DNA of 64,000 nt from Lustribacter sp965277075 (GCA_965277075.1 OZ255707.1:2108001-2172000); one strand, 5' to 3'. Positions 50,411 to 59,291 are shown, counted from the stretch's first letter. Translations and numbers: made by a program. The notes: generated from the sequence alone by a model not told the origin.

Positions 50411-51217
50411 TTGCCACACACCATTATTGAATCACGCCCCGTCGCGCCGCGCGGGACGCCGGCCCTGCTCTGCCGTCCGGAGGGTGACGGCCCTTTCCCA
50501 TGCGTGATCCTGCTGCACGAACGCTACGGACTCGTTCCGCACACCGAAGATCTCGCACGCAAAATGAGCGCCGGCGGTTTCGTCGTGTGCGCACCCGATC
50601 TCTTTTTCACGCATCCCGATCAGGCGGCGTTGCATGCCGGAACAGTGACCGCCAAGCCTGCCGACGGCGAGGTCCTTGCGCTACTCGAAGATGCGTTTGC
50701 GCTCTTCGCGGCCGAGCCGGCCGCGGATGCGTCGCGACTCGGCATGATGGGCGTGTGTCAGACGGGGCGCTACCCGTTCGTATGGGCCAAACACCATCCG
50801 TTGGCGGCATGTATCGCGCTTTACGGGGCGGCCCAGAATCGCGACTGGGACGTGACCGACCGTCAGCCGTGGGGCATGACCGGTCTCATCGACACGATCG
50901 AAACGAACGTTCTCGGAATCTTCGGCGAAAAGGATCACATCATCTCGTTCGACGACGTGGTTCGACTGCGTGCGGCGCTCGAGAACGCGAACCTCAGCTA
51001 CCAGCTCACGATCTACGCCGACGCGCCGCACGGCTGGCTCAACGACACGATGCCCGGTCGCTACCGTCCGGAAATCGCGCGGCGAACGTGGGACGAAGTG
51101 ATGGCGTATCTCACCGACACGCTTGTCACCGGTCGCGACCCGGGAACCATCAACTGGACGTTCACTGCACGCAAGCACGCCGACTACGACTTCACGAAGA
51201 ACGTGCGGTTCGAATAG
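50411..51217 (+). CDS. Dienelactone hydrolase family protein
   Basis: The 268-residue protein starts at TTG 50411 with GAGGAG 5-10 bases upstream. DLH features: CVILLHERYGLVPHTEDLAR (Glu after LLH), GMMGVCQTGRYPFVWA (Cys nucleophile in GxCxG), FGEKDHIISFDDV (Asp) and APHGWLND (His). It hydrolyses dienelactones formed after catechol ring cleavage, or related esters. Last gene of the plus-strand operon; convergent with the TonB receptor 15 bases later. Confidence 0.87.
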   Translation: MPHTIIESRPVAPRGTPALLCRPEGDGPFPCVILLHERYGLVPHTEDLARKMSAGGFVVCAPDLFFTHPDQAALHAGTVTAKPADGEVLALLEDAFALFAAEPAADASRLGMMGVCQTGRYPFVWAKHHPLAACIALYGAAQNRDWDVTDRQPWGMTGLIDTIETNVLGIFGEKDHIISFDDVVRLRAALENANLSYQLTIYADAPHGWLNDTMPGRYRPEIARRTWDEVMAYLTDTLVTGRDPGTINWTFTARKHADYDFTKNVRFE

Positions 51218-51232
51218 CCGGCGTGCCGTGCA

Positions 51233-52717
51233 CTACTTCCCGATCGCGTGGTTCAGTTCGAACGTGATCTGTCGCGGTGGCGCGAAGAACAACGTCTGCG
51301 GCTGGAAATTGCTGCCGCCGTTCGCGACGACACCCGGGTCCTGCGGCGCCGCATAGCCGTATGCGTACAGCGAATACGTGCGGTAGTCGTCGTGATTGAA
51401 GAGGTTCTGCACGGCGACGTTCAGCCGGAAGCCGTTTTGTAGCGGCACGTTGATGTGGGCGTCGAAGTCCGTGAAGCCGGGCTGGTTGAATGAGTTGACC
51501 GCGCCGTAGATGTCGGCACCGAACGCAACCAGCGCGCTGTTGCCGAACGTATAGTTTACCTCACCCCGGCCGTGAAAATACGGGTAGCCCACGGTCTGCG
51601 CGCCGTCGGCCTCGTTGCCGTAGTTGCCGGCTTGATTGGGCGTAAGGCCGGGGATGAACGTCGTCGCGAAGTTCGTGCCATAGGTGTACGCCCGCATAAG
51701 ATCGCCGCTCGCGTATGCGCCGATCCCACGCTTCGGCGCTTTCAGGAACGTCGCTTCGATCCCGGCCATCCGCGTGTTCGCCTGGTTAAACGTGTACGTG
51801 ACGTTGTTGTACACGCCGCCGTTGTAGGTGACCGGCGTTCCGCGCTCGTTGACCGTCGCGAAGCGGCCGTGCAGCGTCGTGTTGTACGCGTCGAGCGTGA
51901 ACTTCGCGTCGCCGCCGATCTGGCCGTCGAGGCCGACGTTGTAGCCGAACGACGATTCACCGGTCAGCCCGGCTTGGACGAGCGAGAGTGCCGAGCCGCG
52001 CGTGTGCGTCACGAGGTCGGGATACGGCGCCGCGAAGTCGGTTCCGGCGGCCAAGCGCACCGCGAGCGTCGGCAACACGCGGTACGTGAAGCCGAGATGC
52101 GGATCGTAGCGGCTGGCGACGCCGGTTTGACTCGAGAAGTAGTTGCCGAGCTGGAGCCGTGCCCGATCGGTCAGCGCGATGTCGCCGCGCAGTGAAATCG
52201 TTCGCGACTGCGTCAAAATGTTGCCTTGCCCACACGGCAACGCGGCCGCATTCGAGCCGCTGCAGAACTGCGTATTCTCGTTGTGCGAGTCGAACGCCGC
52301 GGTGACCGTACTTGCACCGAGCGGCAAATCGTATTCGAAATCCTCGCCTTGGAACGTGTAGAAGTCTTTCTGATAGAAAGCGGACGACACGTCGCCGTTC
52401 GCCTGGGCGAAGTCGAAGTTGCACGTCGGGTCGTCGCACTGGTAGATCTGCGACGCCTCACCCGGGTCGGAGATCAAACGATTGACCGAGCCGGTGTAGT
52501 AGCGCGCGAGCAGCGTTCCGGGCCCGAGCGCCGTCCGCAGTTCGCCGCTGAAAATCGGTTCGTTGTCCGTCTCGTAGTTGCCGAGGTAGAAGTTGTCGAG
52601 CGTCGTCGCGCCGGGAATCGTTTGGCCGGCGAAGCCCAGGCCGCCGGGAAACGTGTAGGTCGGCAGGTGCTGCCGCCGTTGTTGCCGTTGGTGTTGAACA
52701 TTCCGCACGTCACGCAC
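51233..52717 (-). CDS. TonB-dependent receptor, C-terminal barrel part after frameshift
   Basis: The correct register starts around 52665 with LPTYTFPGGLGFAGQTIPGA and runs through alternating barrel strands (GELRTALGPGTLLARYYTGS, YDPHLGFTYRVLPTLAVRLA) to the end (PRQITFELNHAIGK). A Cys pair lies in QCDDPTCNFDFAQ. The first 17 residues of the open frame are out of register. It belongs with the 52474-53832 reading frame as one receptor of about 865 residues, split by a single-base shift. Confidence 0.85.
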   Translation of the reverse strand: MRDVRNVQHQRQQRRQHLPTYTFPGGLGFAGQTIPGATTLDNFYLGNYETDNEPIFSGELRTALGPGTLLARYYTGSVNRLISDPGEASQIYQCDDPTCNFDFAQANGDVSSAFYQKDFYTFQGEDFEYDLPLGASTVTAAFDSHNENTQFCSGSNAAALPCGQGNILTQSRTISLRGDIALTDRARLQLGNYFSSQTGVASRYDPHLGFTYRVLPTLAVRLAAGTDFAAPYPDLVTHTRGSALSLVQAGLTGESSFGYNVGLDGQIGGDAKFTLDAYNTTLHGRFATVNERGTPVTYNGGVYNNVTYTFNQANTRMAGIEATFLKAPKRGIGAYASGDLMRAYTYGTNFATTFIPGLTPNQAGNYGNEADGAQTVGYPYFHGRGEVNYTFGNSALVAFGADIYGAVNSFNQPGFTDFDAHINVPLQNGFRLNVAVQNLFNHDDYRTYSLYAYGYAAPQDPGVVANGGSNFQPQTLFFAPPRQITFELNHAIGK

Positions 52718-53832
52718 GGGCCGGCGACGATGTGCACGGGCTCCTGCGTCGTCAGCGTACCGGTGTAGTCGACGTAGCTCTGGCCGCCGAAGTACTCCGC
52801 CGTGAAGACGGTGCTCGGCCTGAAGTTGTAGGCCAGTTTGACCACCTGCGAGCGGTTGTTGTACGTCTGCGAGTTTGGATAGAGCGCATTGATCGTCGCG
52901 TTCGGCACGACGCCGAACATCGCGTTGGCGTCGGGGACGACGAAGGGGATCGGTTGATCGTTGTACCCGGGCGTTCCGTAGAACGCTGCCGCGATGAGAA
53001 AGCCGAACTTCCCGACCGTGTCGGAGGCCTCGAGCGCGTACTCGCTGCCGTTATACGTATCGTAACCGGCGGCAACTCGTCCGGTCAGCGTCTGCGAGAT
53101 CGGCGGGGTGCGAAAGTTCACGGTGCCGCCGATCGAATCTGCAATCGTGTTGCCCAGATACCCCGGACCTTTGCTCACCTCGATCGTGCCGAGCGTCTCG
53201 GGGTTGAGGAATTGGATGAGAAACGTACCCGACGCACCGCCGTTGATCGGATGACCGTCGACGAGCGTCTGCGTCTCGTACGGATCCGCGCCGCGGACCG
53301 CCACGTTGGTGTTTGCACCGGGCGCGGTTCCCGACGAAGCCCGTGTCAGTTCGACGCCGGGCAGTTCTTCGAGCAGGTTCTGCACGACGTTCTGACCCCG
53401 CAATTGGTAGTCAGCCGACGTCAGCGTGCTGACGGCCGCGGGCGAGGTGTTGAGGGTGATCGCGCCGGCCGTCGCGACGGTGCTGCCGATGCGCTGGATC
53501 GTCGTGAGCGACGCCGTCTCCAGCGTCACGCTCAACGGTTGCAAGCCGGTCGTGACCGCGATGTCTTGTTGGGCGGGCTTATCGCCCGCATGCGTCACGA
53601 GCAGCGTGTACACGCCGGGCGGCAACGTCAATGTGAAGGTTCCGTTAGCGGCGGACGTCGTGCGTTGCGTGGTGGCGCCGCGCGCCTCGACGGTCGCGCC
53701 CGCGATCGGCACGGCATCGCCGCCGATGACCGTGCCGGTCACGCCGACCGCACCGGCCGCTAATTGGGCGCGCGTTGCGACGGGCGCAAGACATAGAATA
53801 AAAAACGTGATGCTTGCAAGCATCGCGGTCAA
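52474..53832 (-). CDS. TonB-dependent receptor, N-terminal part (carboxypeptidase-like, plug, first strands)
   Basis: A signal peptide (ITFFILCLAPVATRAQ) is followed by a CarboxypepD_reg-like domain (about 25-105: VGVTGTVIGGDAVPIAGATV). The plug domain then reads YQLRGQNVVQNLLEELPGVE, TNVAVRGADPYETQTLVDGH and GYLGNTIADSIGGTVNFRTP. Barrel strands continue to GPCVTCGMFNTNGNNGGS, where the frame breaks (about 52665). Residues after that are spurious. It would import ligands too large for porins; the neighbours suggest an organic catabolite or its metal complex. Confidence 0.88.
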   Translation of the reverse strand: MTAMLASITFFILCLAPVATRAQLAAGAVGVTGTVIGGDAVPIAGATVEARGATTQRTTSAANGTFTLTLPPGVYTLLVTHAGDKPAQQDIAVTTGLQPLSVTLETASLTTIQRIGSTVATAGAITLNTSPAAVSTLTSADYQLRGQNVVQNLLEELPGVELTRASSGTAPGANTNVAVRGADPYETQTLVDGHPINGGASGTFLIQFLNPETLGTIEVSKGPGYLGNTIADSIGGTVNFRTPPISQTLTGRVAAGYDTYNGSEYALEASDTVGKFGFLIAAAFYGTPGYNDQPIPFVVPDANAMFGVVPNATINALYPNSQTYNNRSQVVKLAYNFRPSTVFTAEYFGGQSYVDYTGTLTTQEPVHIVAGPCVTCGMFNTNGNNGGSTCRPTRFPAAWASPAKRFPARRRSTTSTSATTRRTTNRFSAANCGRRSGPERCSRATTPARSIV

Positions 53833-53933
53833 CGGCGTTCGAATGGCGGGGACCTCTCAGAGCGGGTGACGCCCGACGCACCCCTCCGCGGCCGGGACGA
53901 GACGTAGCGTATGGCAGACGCGTTAACGATATC

Positions 53934-55292
53934 TTATGAACGTCCGTCCGGAATGACCGACGCAACTTCGGCGACGGCGCGAGCCGGTGCGCGCGCAAGC
54001 AGCGCGCTCACCGCTGCCGACGCGTTGATGCGGCCGTGATCCGCGTAGGCTTGCGAGAGTTCGTCGATGCGGTCGAGCCGATACACGTAGTTCACCATCA
54101 TGCCCGCCGATTCGCGCATGCGCGCGGCGGACGTGTCGGCGAGCCAGTTGATGCGCTCGAGTCGCGCACCGTTGCTCAGATGAAAATGCGCGACCGGATC
54201 GAGCGCTTTGCCGTTGGGCCGCTTCCCTTCGAGCAGGTAGTGCGCGCAAAGCTCGGTGATGGGGCCGCGCAGCGAGGTCGCGAGTTGCTCCTCGCGCGCC
54301 CACCGTCGCTCGTAGAAGATGGCACGCAGCGCGGAATCGTCGGACTTCTCCGACGGCGTACGGCTTTCGACCCAGGTACGAAAGTTCGGTAGCGGCGAGA
54401 GCGTCGCGAACGTACGCAAGCTCCGGAACTCGTCCGAGAGCGCCTGCACGACGCGCTTGAGCAATGCGTTGCCGAAACTAATGCCCTCGAGGCCGCGCTG
54501 GCAGTTGGAAATCGAATAAAAGATCGCATGCGTGGCCGCGGCCGGATCGCTGACCGGCGCCACAGAATCGAGCAGCGCCGGCATCGCGCTCGAAAGGTGA
54601 TCGGCAAGCGCGACCTCGACGAAGATCAGCGGTTCGTCGGGCATCGCCGGATGGAAAAACGCGAAGCATCGCCGGTCGACGTCGAGGCGATTCTTCAAGT
54701 CGGCCCAGCCGCGAATCTCGTGCACCGCTTCGTAGCGTGCGAGCCGTTCGAGCAGCGAGGCCGGGGCATCCCATGTGATGCGCCGCAGTTCGAGAAAACC
54801 GACGTCGAACCACGTCGACAACAACTCTTTGCAATCGGCTTCGAACTCTCGACGAGCCGGCGTCGGGGCGGCGTTGAGCAAATCGGCTCGCAACTCGACC
54901 AAGAACTTCACACCGTTCGCGGCTGTGTTGAAAGCACGCAGCAGCGCTGAGCGCTGCGGCACGAGCGTTCCGCGCAATGCGCGCTCGGCAGCCGTGCGCG
55001 CATCCTCGTCGGCCGCGGCCGACATCGTCGCGACCGCCGCGTCGACGGCCGCGCGGCTGTTCCCGTACGATGCGGCACAATCGATGAAGCGCATCCGTCC
55101 GGCCGCGCTGAGCGCCTTGTAACGTGCGATGAGCGCGGCCGCACGTTCGCCGGTCGCGACATCACCGCCGCGTCGCGCCATGCATTGCCGCATCGCGTCA
55201 TCGATGCGGCGCAGTTCTTCGTCACCCAGGTCGGGAGCAGACGGCTTGGCAAAGTGCAGTGCCGACGCCGCGACCGAGTAGAGATTCTTCAT
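53934..55292 (-). CDS. Malonyl-CoA decarboxylase
   Basis: The 452-residue protein has the MCD helical N-terminal domain and the acetyltransferase-like catalytic part. Motifs are HPAMPDEPLIFVEVALADHL, IFYSISNCQRGLEGISFGNA, FATLSPLPNFRTWV, LCAHYLLEGKRPNGKALDPV and HFHLSNGARLERINWLADTS. The Ser in SISNCQRGL and the His in FHLSNGAR correspond to the catalytic residues of the human enzyme. It converts malonyl-CoA to acetyl-CoA. Its place between a binding protein and a TonB receptor suggests that the catabolised compound yields malonate or malonyl-CoA. Confidence 0.92.
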   Translation of the reverse strand: MKNLYSVAASALHFAKPSAPDLGDEELRRIDDAMRQCMARRGGDVATGERAAALIARYKALSAAGRMRFIDCAASYGNSRAAVDAAVATMSAAADEDARTAAERALRGTLVPQRSALLRAFNTAANGVKFLVELRADLLNAAPTPARREFEADCKELLSTWFDVGFLELRRITWDAPASLLERLARYEAVHEIRGWADLKNRLDVDRRCFAFFHPAMPDEPLIFVEVALADHLSSAMPALLDSVAPVSDPAAATHAIFYSISNCQRGLEGISFGNALLKRVVQALSDEFRSLRTFATLSPLPNFRTWVESRTPSEKSDDSALRAIFYERRWAREEQLATSLRGPITELCAHYLLEGKRPNGKALDPVAHFHLSNGARLERINWLADTSAARMRESAGMMVNYVYRLDRIDELSQAYADHGRINASAAVSALLARAPARAVAEVASVIPDGRS

Positions 55293-55323
55293 CGTATCCG
55301 ACGTACCCCGACCCGCTCATTCG

Positions 55324-56271
55324 TTACGCGATGACATCGGACGCCGCGAACGTGCGTGCCAGCGCTCCGTACTTGACCGAAGCGTCGATCACCGGTTGAA
55401 TCAAGCCCGGCGTCAGCGTTGTGCCGAGCACCGCACGCGTCATTTTCGTAATCACGGGCAAAGGAATTTTTGAGAAGTCCGCGAGCACGGGCGCCGTTTC
55501 CGCATGGTGCACGTTTGCATACGCGGCCGTGTCCTCAACGACGCGAACGAATTTGCGAACGGCGTCCGGGTGCGCGCGCACCCAGTCGGTCGTCGCGAAC
55601 CAGCCGGAAATCAGGTATGACGGCGCGAGCGCGGCGTACGGCTCGCCGAGCACGTGCACGTTACCGGTCGCAAGCGCTGCATCGACTTGCGGGTGGATGA
55701 TGAGCGCCGCGGCGACGCGATGCGCCTCGACGGCAGCGCCCGCTTCGGTTTGCGGAATTTCGACGAATCTGACCGTCTTGGAATCGCCGCCGTTCGCGTC
55801 GATCCAGGCTGGAATCGTTACGGGATCGATGCTGCCGAGCGCGGCGACCGACAAGATCTTCCCGTTGAGATCCTTGGCCGACGTGATGCCGCCGTCGTTG
55901 GCGACAATCAGGTAGCCGTACGGCACTTTGCGATCGGAGAGCCCGCCGGGCGCGATGAACGTAAACGGTACGCCGCGCAGGTGCGCGCTGAGCACGGAGG
56001 TCAAGCTCGATTTTCCGACGTCGTAGGACCCGCCGACGATGCCGGCGGCAATCGCCGCACCGCTCGTCTGCTGCGAAATCTCGACGTCGAGTCCGGCCGC
56101 GCGAAAACGGCCGGTGCGTTCGGCGAAGACGACGGCCATCGATGCATCATCGGGAGTCGTCGCGACGCGAATCGTGGACGGCGCGTCCGCACCGCGAGCG
56201 CATATCGGGCTGAGAACCGGAAGCAACGCTGCAGCGGCGGCAGACCCAAGGATCGTACGGCGATCGATCAT
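55324..56271 (-). CDS. NMT1/SsuA-like ABC substrate-binding protein (Tat-type signal)
   Basis: The 315-residue protein is taken from MIDRRTILGSAAAAALLPVL, with GAAGAGAG upstream. TIRVATTPDDASMAVVFAER, GIVGGSYDVGKSSLTSVLSA, HLRGVPFTFIAPGGLSDRKV and NGKILSVAALGSIDPVTIPA define it. It is a clear paralogue of 62624-63574 (shared HIRGVPFTLLGPS-like segment). Ten bases separate it from the maleate isomerase upstream and 31 from the decarboxylase downstream, one minus-strand operon. Confidence 0.9.
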   Translation of the reverse strand: MIDRRTILGSAAAAALLPVLSPICARGADAPSTIRVATTPDDASMAVVFAERTGRFRAAGLDVEISQQTSGAAIAAGIVGGSYDVGKSSLTSVLSAHLRGVPFTFIAPGGLSDRKVPYGYLIVANDGGITSAKDLNGKILSVAALGSIDPVTIPAWIDANGGDSKTVRFVEIPQTEAGAAVEAHRVAAALIIHPQVDAALATGNVHVLGEPYAALAPSYLISGWFATTDWVRAHPDAVRKFVRVVEDTAAYANVHHAETAPVLADFSKIPLPVITKMTRAVLGTTLTPGLIQPVIDASVKYGALARTFAASDVIA

Positions 56272-56281
56272 GAGACTCTCT

Positions 56282-56980
56282 TCAGGGCTGCTGCATGAGC
56301 CGGCCAAGACCGCTCGGACGGGGGGCGGCTGCAGCCCGCAACGTCGCCCAAAGAACAGATTGATTGCTGGTAACGACCGGCTTCCCCAACGCGGCTTCGA
56401 CGCGCTCGATGACCTCGAAGCACGCGATATTTGCGCAGCTTAGCACGTAGGCATCGATGTCGTCGCGGCGCACATCGGCAAGCGCGCTTTCCCAGTAGGG
56501 CGCCGGCGTGCCGCAAAAGGCGTCGCTACCGCCAAGATCGCGCGCTGCCGTCGCGATGACGTCGTATCCGGCCGCGCCGAAGAAGCGCGCTTCGTGTTCG
56601 GTGACCGCTGCCGTGTACGGCGTGACCAGCGCGATGCGGCGCGCCCCGAGCGCTTCGAGAGCGACGCGGATTGCGGTCGCGGTCGTCGTGACGGCGCCAT
56701 CATACACGGTGCGCAGGGCCGCGAGCAGGCGTAGTTCCCCCGCGTTGCCCTCGGACGTCGAATTGGCGGTGCAGTGGAAGGCAATCGCCTCGCAGCGTGC
56801 ATCCGCAAGCGTTGCAGCAGCGCCGGCCACGTCCGGCATGAGTTTCTCGAGCGAACGCTCGTGCGGGCCGGTCATCCGCAGGCGCGCGATATGTGCGGTC
56901 GTCCCGAAGGGCACCGCGCGCACCATTTCTTGCTCGACCATCCGGTTCGACGACGGGATGATCAGGCCGATTCGCTTCAC
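56282..56980 (-). CDS. Maleate isomerase / Asp-Glu racemase-family protein
   Basis: The 232-residue protein begins MKRIGLIIPSSNRMVEQEM. It has two catalytic Cys regions, AIAFHCTANSTSEGN and AYVLSCANIACFEVIERVE, with RRIALVTPYTAAVTEHEARF between, as in maleate cis-trans isomerases and arylmalonate decarboxylases. Maleate isomerase (NicE/MaiA) makes fumarate at the end of nicotinate or similar degradation. Both Cys and the NSTSEG segment support isomerase over decarboxylase. First catabolic gene of the operon with binding protein, MCD and TonB receptor. Confidence 0.86.
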   Translation of the reverse strand: MKRIGLIIPSSNRMVEQEMVRAVPFGTTAHIARLRMTGPHERSLEKLMPDVAGAAATLADARCEAIAFHCTANSTSEGNAGELRLLAALRTVYDGAVTTTATAIRVALEALGARRIALVTPYTAAVTEHEARFFGAAGYDVIATAARDLGGSDAFCGTPAPYWESALADVRRDDIDAYVLSCANIACFEVIERVEAALGKPVVTSNQSVLWATLRAAAAPRPSGLGRLMQQP

Positions 56981-57025
56981 GCGGCGAGCGCTTCCGTGAC
57001 GGGAAGCGCGACGCCTAGGTGAATC

Positions 57026-57379
57026 TTAGCGGTACGAACCGCCGCCGGAACCGCGCGACTGGAAGCAGTCGCGGCAGTATACGGGCTTATCGCCACGCGG
57101 CTGAAACGGCACGGAAGCCTTCCCGCCGCACTGGCTGCACTTCACTTCGAACATCTCACGCGGGGCGCGGTCGCCGCCGCCGTACCCGCCGCCACCGCCG
57201 CTGCTGTAGCTCGAACCGCCGCCGCCGGCGCCACGCTGCGCCTTACGCGCGGCACGGCAATCGACACAGCGATTGGGCTTGTTCGTAAAGCCCTTGGCGG
57301 CGAAGAACTCTTGCTCGCCCGAGCTGAACGTGAAGGGGGCGTTGCAGTCAACGCAATTCAGGGTCTCGTCGGTATACAT
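57026..57379 (-). CDS. Four-CxxC zinc-ribbon protein with Gly/Ser linker
   Basis: The 117-residue protein is taken from ATG 57379; a TTG four codons upstream is the alternative. The N-terminal ribbon reads MYTDETLNCVDCNAPFTFSS, GEQEFFAAKGF and NRCVDCRAARK. A Gly/Ser/Tyr-rich linker (GGGGSSYSSGGGGGYGGG) leads to a second ribbon, VKCSQCGGKASVPFQPRG then VYCRDCFQS. Proteins of this form are common in Chloroflexi, Eremiobacterota and relatives; their role (nucleic-acid binding is suspected) is not established. Confidence 0.85.
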   Translation of the reverse strand: MYTDETLNCVDCNAPFTFSSGEQEFFAAKGFTNKPNRCVDCRAARKAQRGAGGGGSSYSSGGGGGYGGGDRAPREMFEVKCSQCGGKASVPFQPRGDKPVYCRDCFQSRGSGGGSYR

Positions 57380-57459
57380 ATCGGTCAACAATCTCAGAAA
57401 TAGCGAGCGCGGAGGAAATCAACTCGTCGTTTCTGGCTGAAGACAACGCAACAGGACCA

Positions 57460-58125
57460 TTAGACCACGTCTGATGCCGGCGGTACGGCGCTCCGAGGCA
57501 CCAGCCCGGCGATTATAACACAGATGCCCCCGATTCGTATCGCTCTTGTCGATCTTACCGAAGCCCGATGTCGAGGGTGACCTCGGCGGTCTTCCCGATG
57601 ACCGGGTCGAGCCGAGAACCCCTCATTCCAAACGTGGGTCCGGTCGACGGTACCAACCGCGTGATACCGTGGGCGGCCACCGTCACCGGCGATCGTCACG
57701 TCGAGGTGCTCGGGCTGAGCGACGCCGTGAATCGTGAGCAGACCGTCCATGCCGAACGTCGCAGCGCCGGTCGCGGTAATCTTCACGCTGATAAACGTCC
57801 ACGTCGGAAAGCGCAGCGTGTCGAAATATTCCGGACTCTCGAGCGAGGTATCGCGATCGGGCTCGTCGGTGGCGAGCTTTGCGGCATTGAGCACGGCCGT
57901 GACGCCGGTTGGGACCACGCTGCCGGGAGGGAACGTGGCCGAACCGGAGACGATCGGCACCGTGCCTACCACCCGGCCGACGAAGATGTGCGCGATGCTG
58001 AATTGCGCACTCGACTTCGTCACGTCGATGAGGCGCCCGACGGTGCCGTCGGCACGGACGGGAACGCTGCAGGTGGTGCCAAGAGCGACGAGCAGCGCGG
58101 CACGCACGAACCTTCGCGCGCACAT
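57460..58125 (-). CDS. YceI-family lipid/isoprenoid-binding periplasmic protein, frameshifted C-terminus
   Basis: The protein starts at MCARRFVRAALLVALGTTCS, a signal peptide. The lipocalin-like fold carries SSAQFSIAHIFVGRVVGTVP, SPEYFDTLRFPTWTFISVKI and DGLLTIHGVAQPEHLDVTIA. After GTVDRT a shift puts the last 60 residues out of register; the other frame gives TFGMRGSRLDPVIGKTAEVT, LDIGLR and a stop at 57555. Its ATG overlaps the stop of the heme-barrel gene (TGATG), so the two are coupled. YceI proteins bind polyisoprenoids such as quinones. Confidence 0.82.
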   Translation of the reverse strand: MCARRFVRAALLVALGTTCSVPVRADGTVGRLIDVTKSSAQFSIAHIFVGRVVGTVPIVSGSATFPPGSVVPTGVTAVLNAAKLATDEPDRDTSLESPEYFDTLRFPTWTFISVKITATGAATFGMDGLLTIHGVAQPEHLDVTIAGDGGRPRYHAVGTVDRTHVWNEGFSARPGHREDRRGHPRHRASVRSTRAIRIGGICVIIAGLVPRSAVPPASDVV

Positions 58126-59258
58126 CAGTACGCCACCGTGAGCTGTGCGTTCATCGTGTGCGTCGTCCGCGGCGTATGCGCGATGACGTCTTCGATCGTC
58201 AGCCGCGAGCGCTGCGTCGGCCCGTATCCGAGCAGCACGACCGCGTCGCGCGCGAACCCGTTGATCGGATCGTCCGTTCCTTCGTATCGCGCAAGCGCGA
58301 AGAGACGCCGGCCGAACGCGTAGCGCAACTGCGTGAAGCCGCCGCTCGAGCTGCATCCCCGTGCGGCGAAATCACCACAGGTCGAGTCCCAGCCGGTCTG
58401 CAGCACGCTCTCGCTCGTGAGCCGCCCCCACTGGTTGTAGACGAGCCCGTAACCGAGCCGCCAAAACGAATCGACGCCGGCGGCCGTCGGGCGCGTCCCC
58501 GCGTACCGATACACGCTCGCATCCAGACGGCCGGCGTTTTCGTGCAGGACTTGCATCGTGTCGGTGCCGGTCGCCGGCAAGCCGCTTTGCTTGTCGTGCC
58601 CCGGTCCCGCGAAGAGCTGCGCGCTGACACCGCGCAGCGAATCGCCGACGATCAATTGCGCGCCGATCTTCGAACCGAAGAAGTTGAACGTATTCGCGCC
58701 GACCGTTTGATCGAAGATCGTGTAGTGCTGATACGATTCGCGGAACGTTTCCGGGTCGACTGGGAGCGGCAGGGTGAACGAGCCGCCCTGCACGGCAACC
58801 GGAATGCGCGCAACCCACGGATTGACCCGATCGATGACCCAGGCGTCGCGGGTGATCCCCGGCATGCCGCCGTCAACGAGGTATTGCTCGACGAAATAGC
58901 TCGCGCGCGTACCGATTCCGCCGGCGAGAAAGAGCTCGACCTCGTCGACGATCGCCTTCGGAAGGCCGGCGCCGTTGGCGCCGGTACCCTGGTGCATGCT
59001 CGAGTCGACCAGATTGATCTTGTTCGCGATCGGAAACGCGAAGCCGGGCTGGACCCCCGGGATGCGCTCGCCGTTCGCGAGAAACGCCGCGCCGAACGCG
59101 TTCAGGCGTGGAACGACGGAGTGGCATTTTGCGCACGTCACGTCGTACTGGTGCGCGAAAATCGGAATGGCACGAGACGGGGCGGGCCGCAGTGCGAGCG
59201 CGAGCACCGCAACAACCAAGGACCGGCCGAACGCCGGACGCCGAAGTGAACGTCCCAT
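58125..59258 (-). CDS. Outer-membrane barrel-like protein with single heme c motif
   Basis: This 377-residue exported protein has a signal peptide ending PAPSRA. Then IFAHQYDVTCAKCHSVVPRL carries one CxxCH heme-attachment site near residue 45, with NAFGAAFLANGERIPG. The rest is rich in alternating strands (ASYFVEQYLVDGG, GSKIGAQLIVGDSLRGVSAQ, QLRYAFGRRLFALARYEGT), consistent with a porin-like barrel. The pairing of a heme motif with a barrel suggests electron passage across the outer membrane, though only inference supports this. Followed by coupled YceI. Confidence 0.72.
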   Translation of the reverse strand: MGRSLRRPAFGRSLVVAVLALALRPAPSRAIPIFAHQYDVTCAKCHSVVPRLNAFGAAFLANGERIPGVQPGFAFPIANKINLVDSSMHQGTGANGAGLPKAIVDEVELFLAGGIGTRASYFVEQYLVDGGMPGITRDAWVIDRVNPWVARIPVAVQGGSFTLPLPVDPETFRESYQHYTIFDQTVGANTFNFFGSKIGAQLIVGDSLRGVSAQLFAGPGHDKQSGLPATGTDTMQVLHENAGRLDASVYRYAGTRPTAAGVDSFWRLGYGLVYNQWGRLTSESVLQTGWDSTCGDFAARGCSSSGGFTQLRYAFGRRLFALARYEGTDDPINGFARDAVVLLGYGPTQRSRLTIEDVIAHTPRTTHTMNAQLTVAY

Positions 59259-59265
59259 GTCGTAG

Positions 59266-59291
59266 TTAGGTAATCCTAAATCTACATGTAG
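59266..59291. promoter_or_regulatory. DtxR/IdeR-like box and palindrome upstream of the heme-barrel operon
   Basis: TTAGGTAATCCTAA (59266-59279) matches 12 of the first 14 positions of the DtxR/IdeR consensus TTAGGTTAGSCTAA and is itself a TTAGG-N4-CCTAA dyad. CTACATGTAG (59282-59291) is a perfect 10-bp palindrome. Both lie 8-33 bases upstream of the minus-strand start at 59258. Confidence 0.5.

Noticed and set aside
57460..57560. A tRNA-like string (GTGGTCTAATGG on the minus strand) upstream of the zinc-ribbon gene
   Set aside because: No TTCRA loop at the right distance and no closing acceptor stem; it overlaps the YceI 3' region. Treated as chance.
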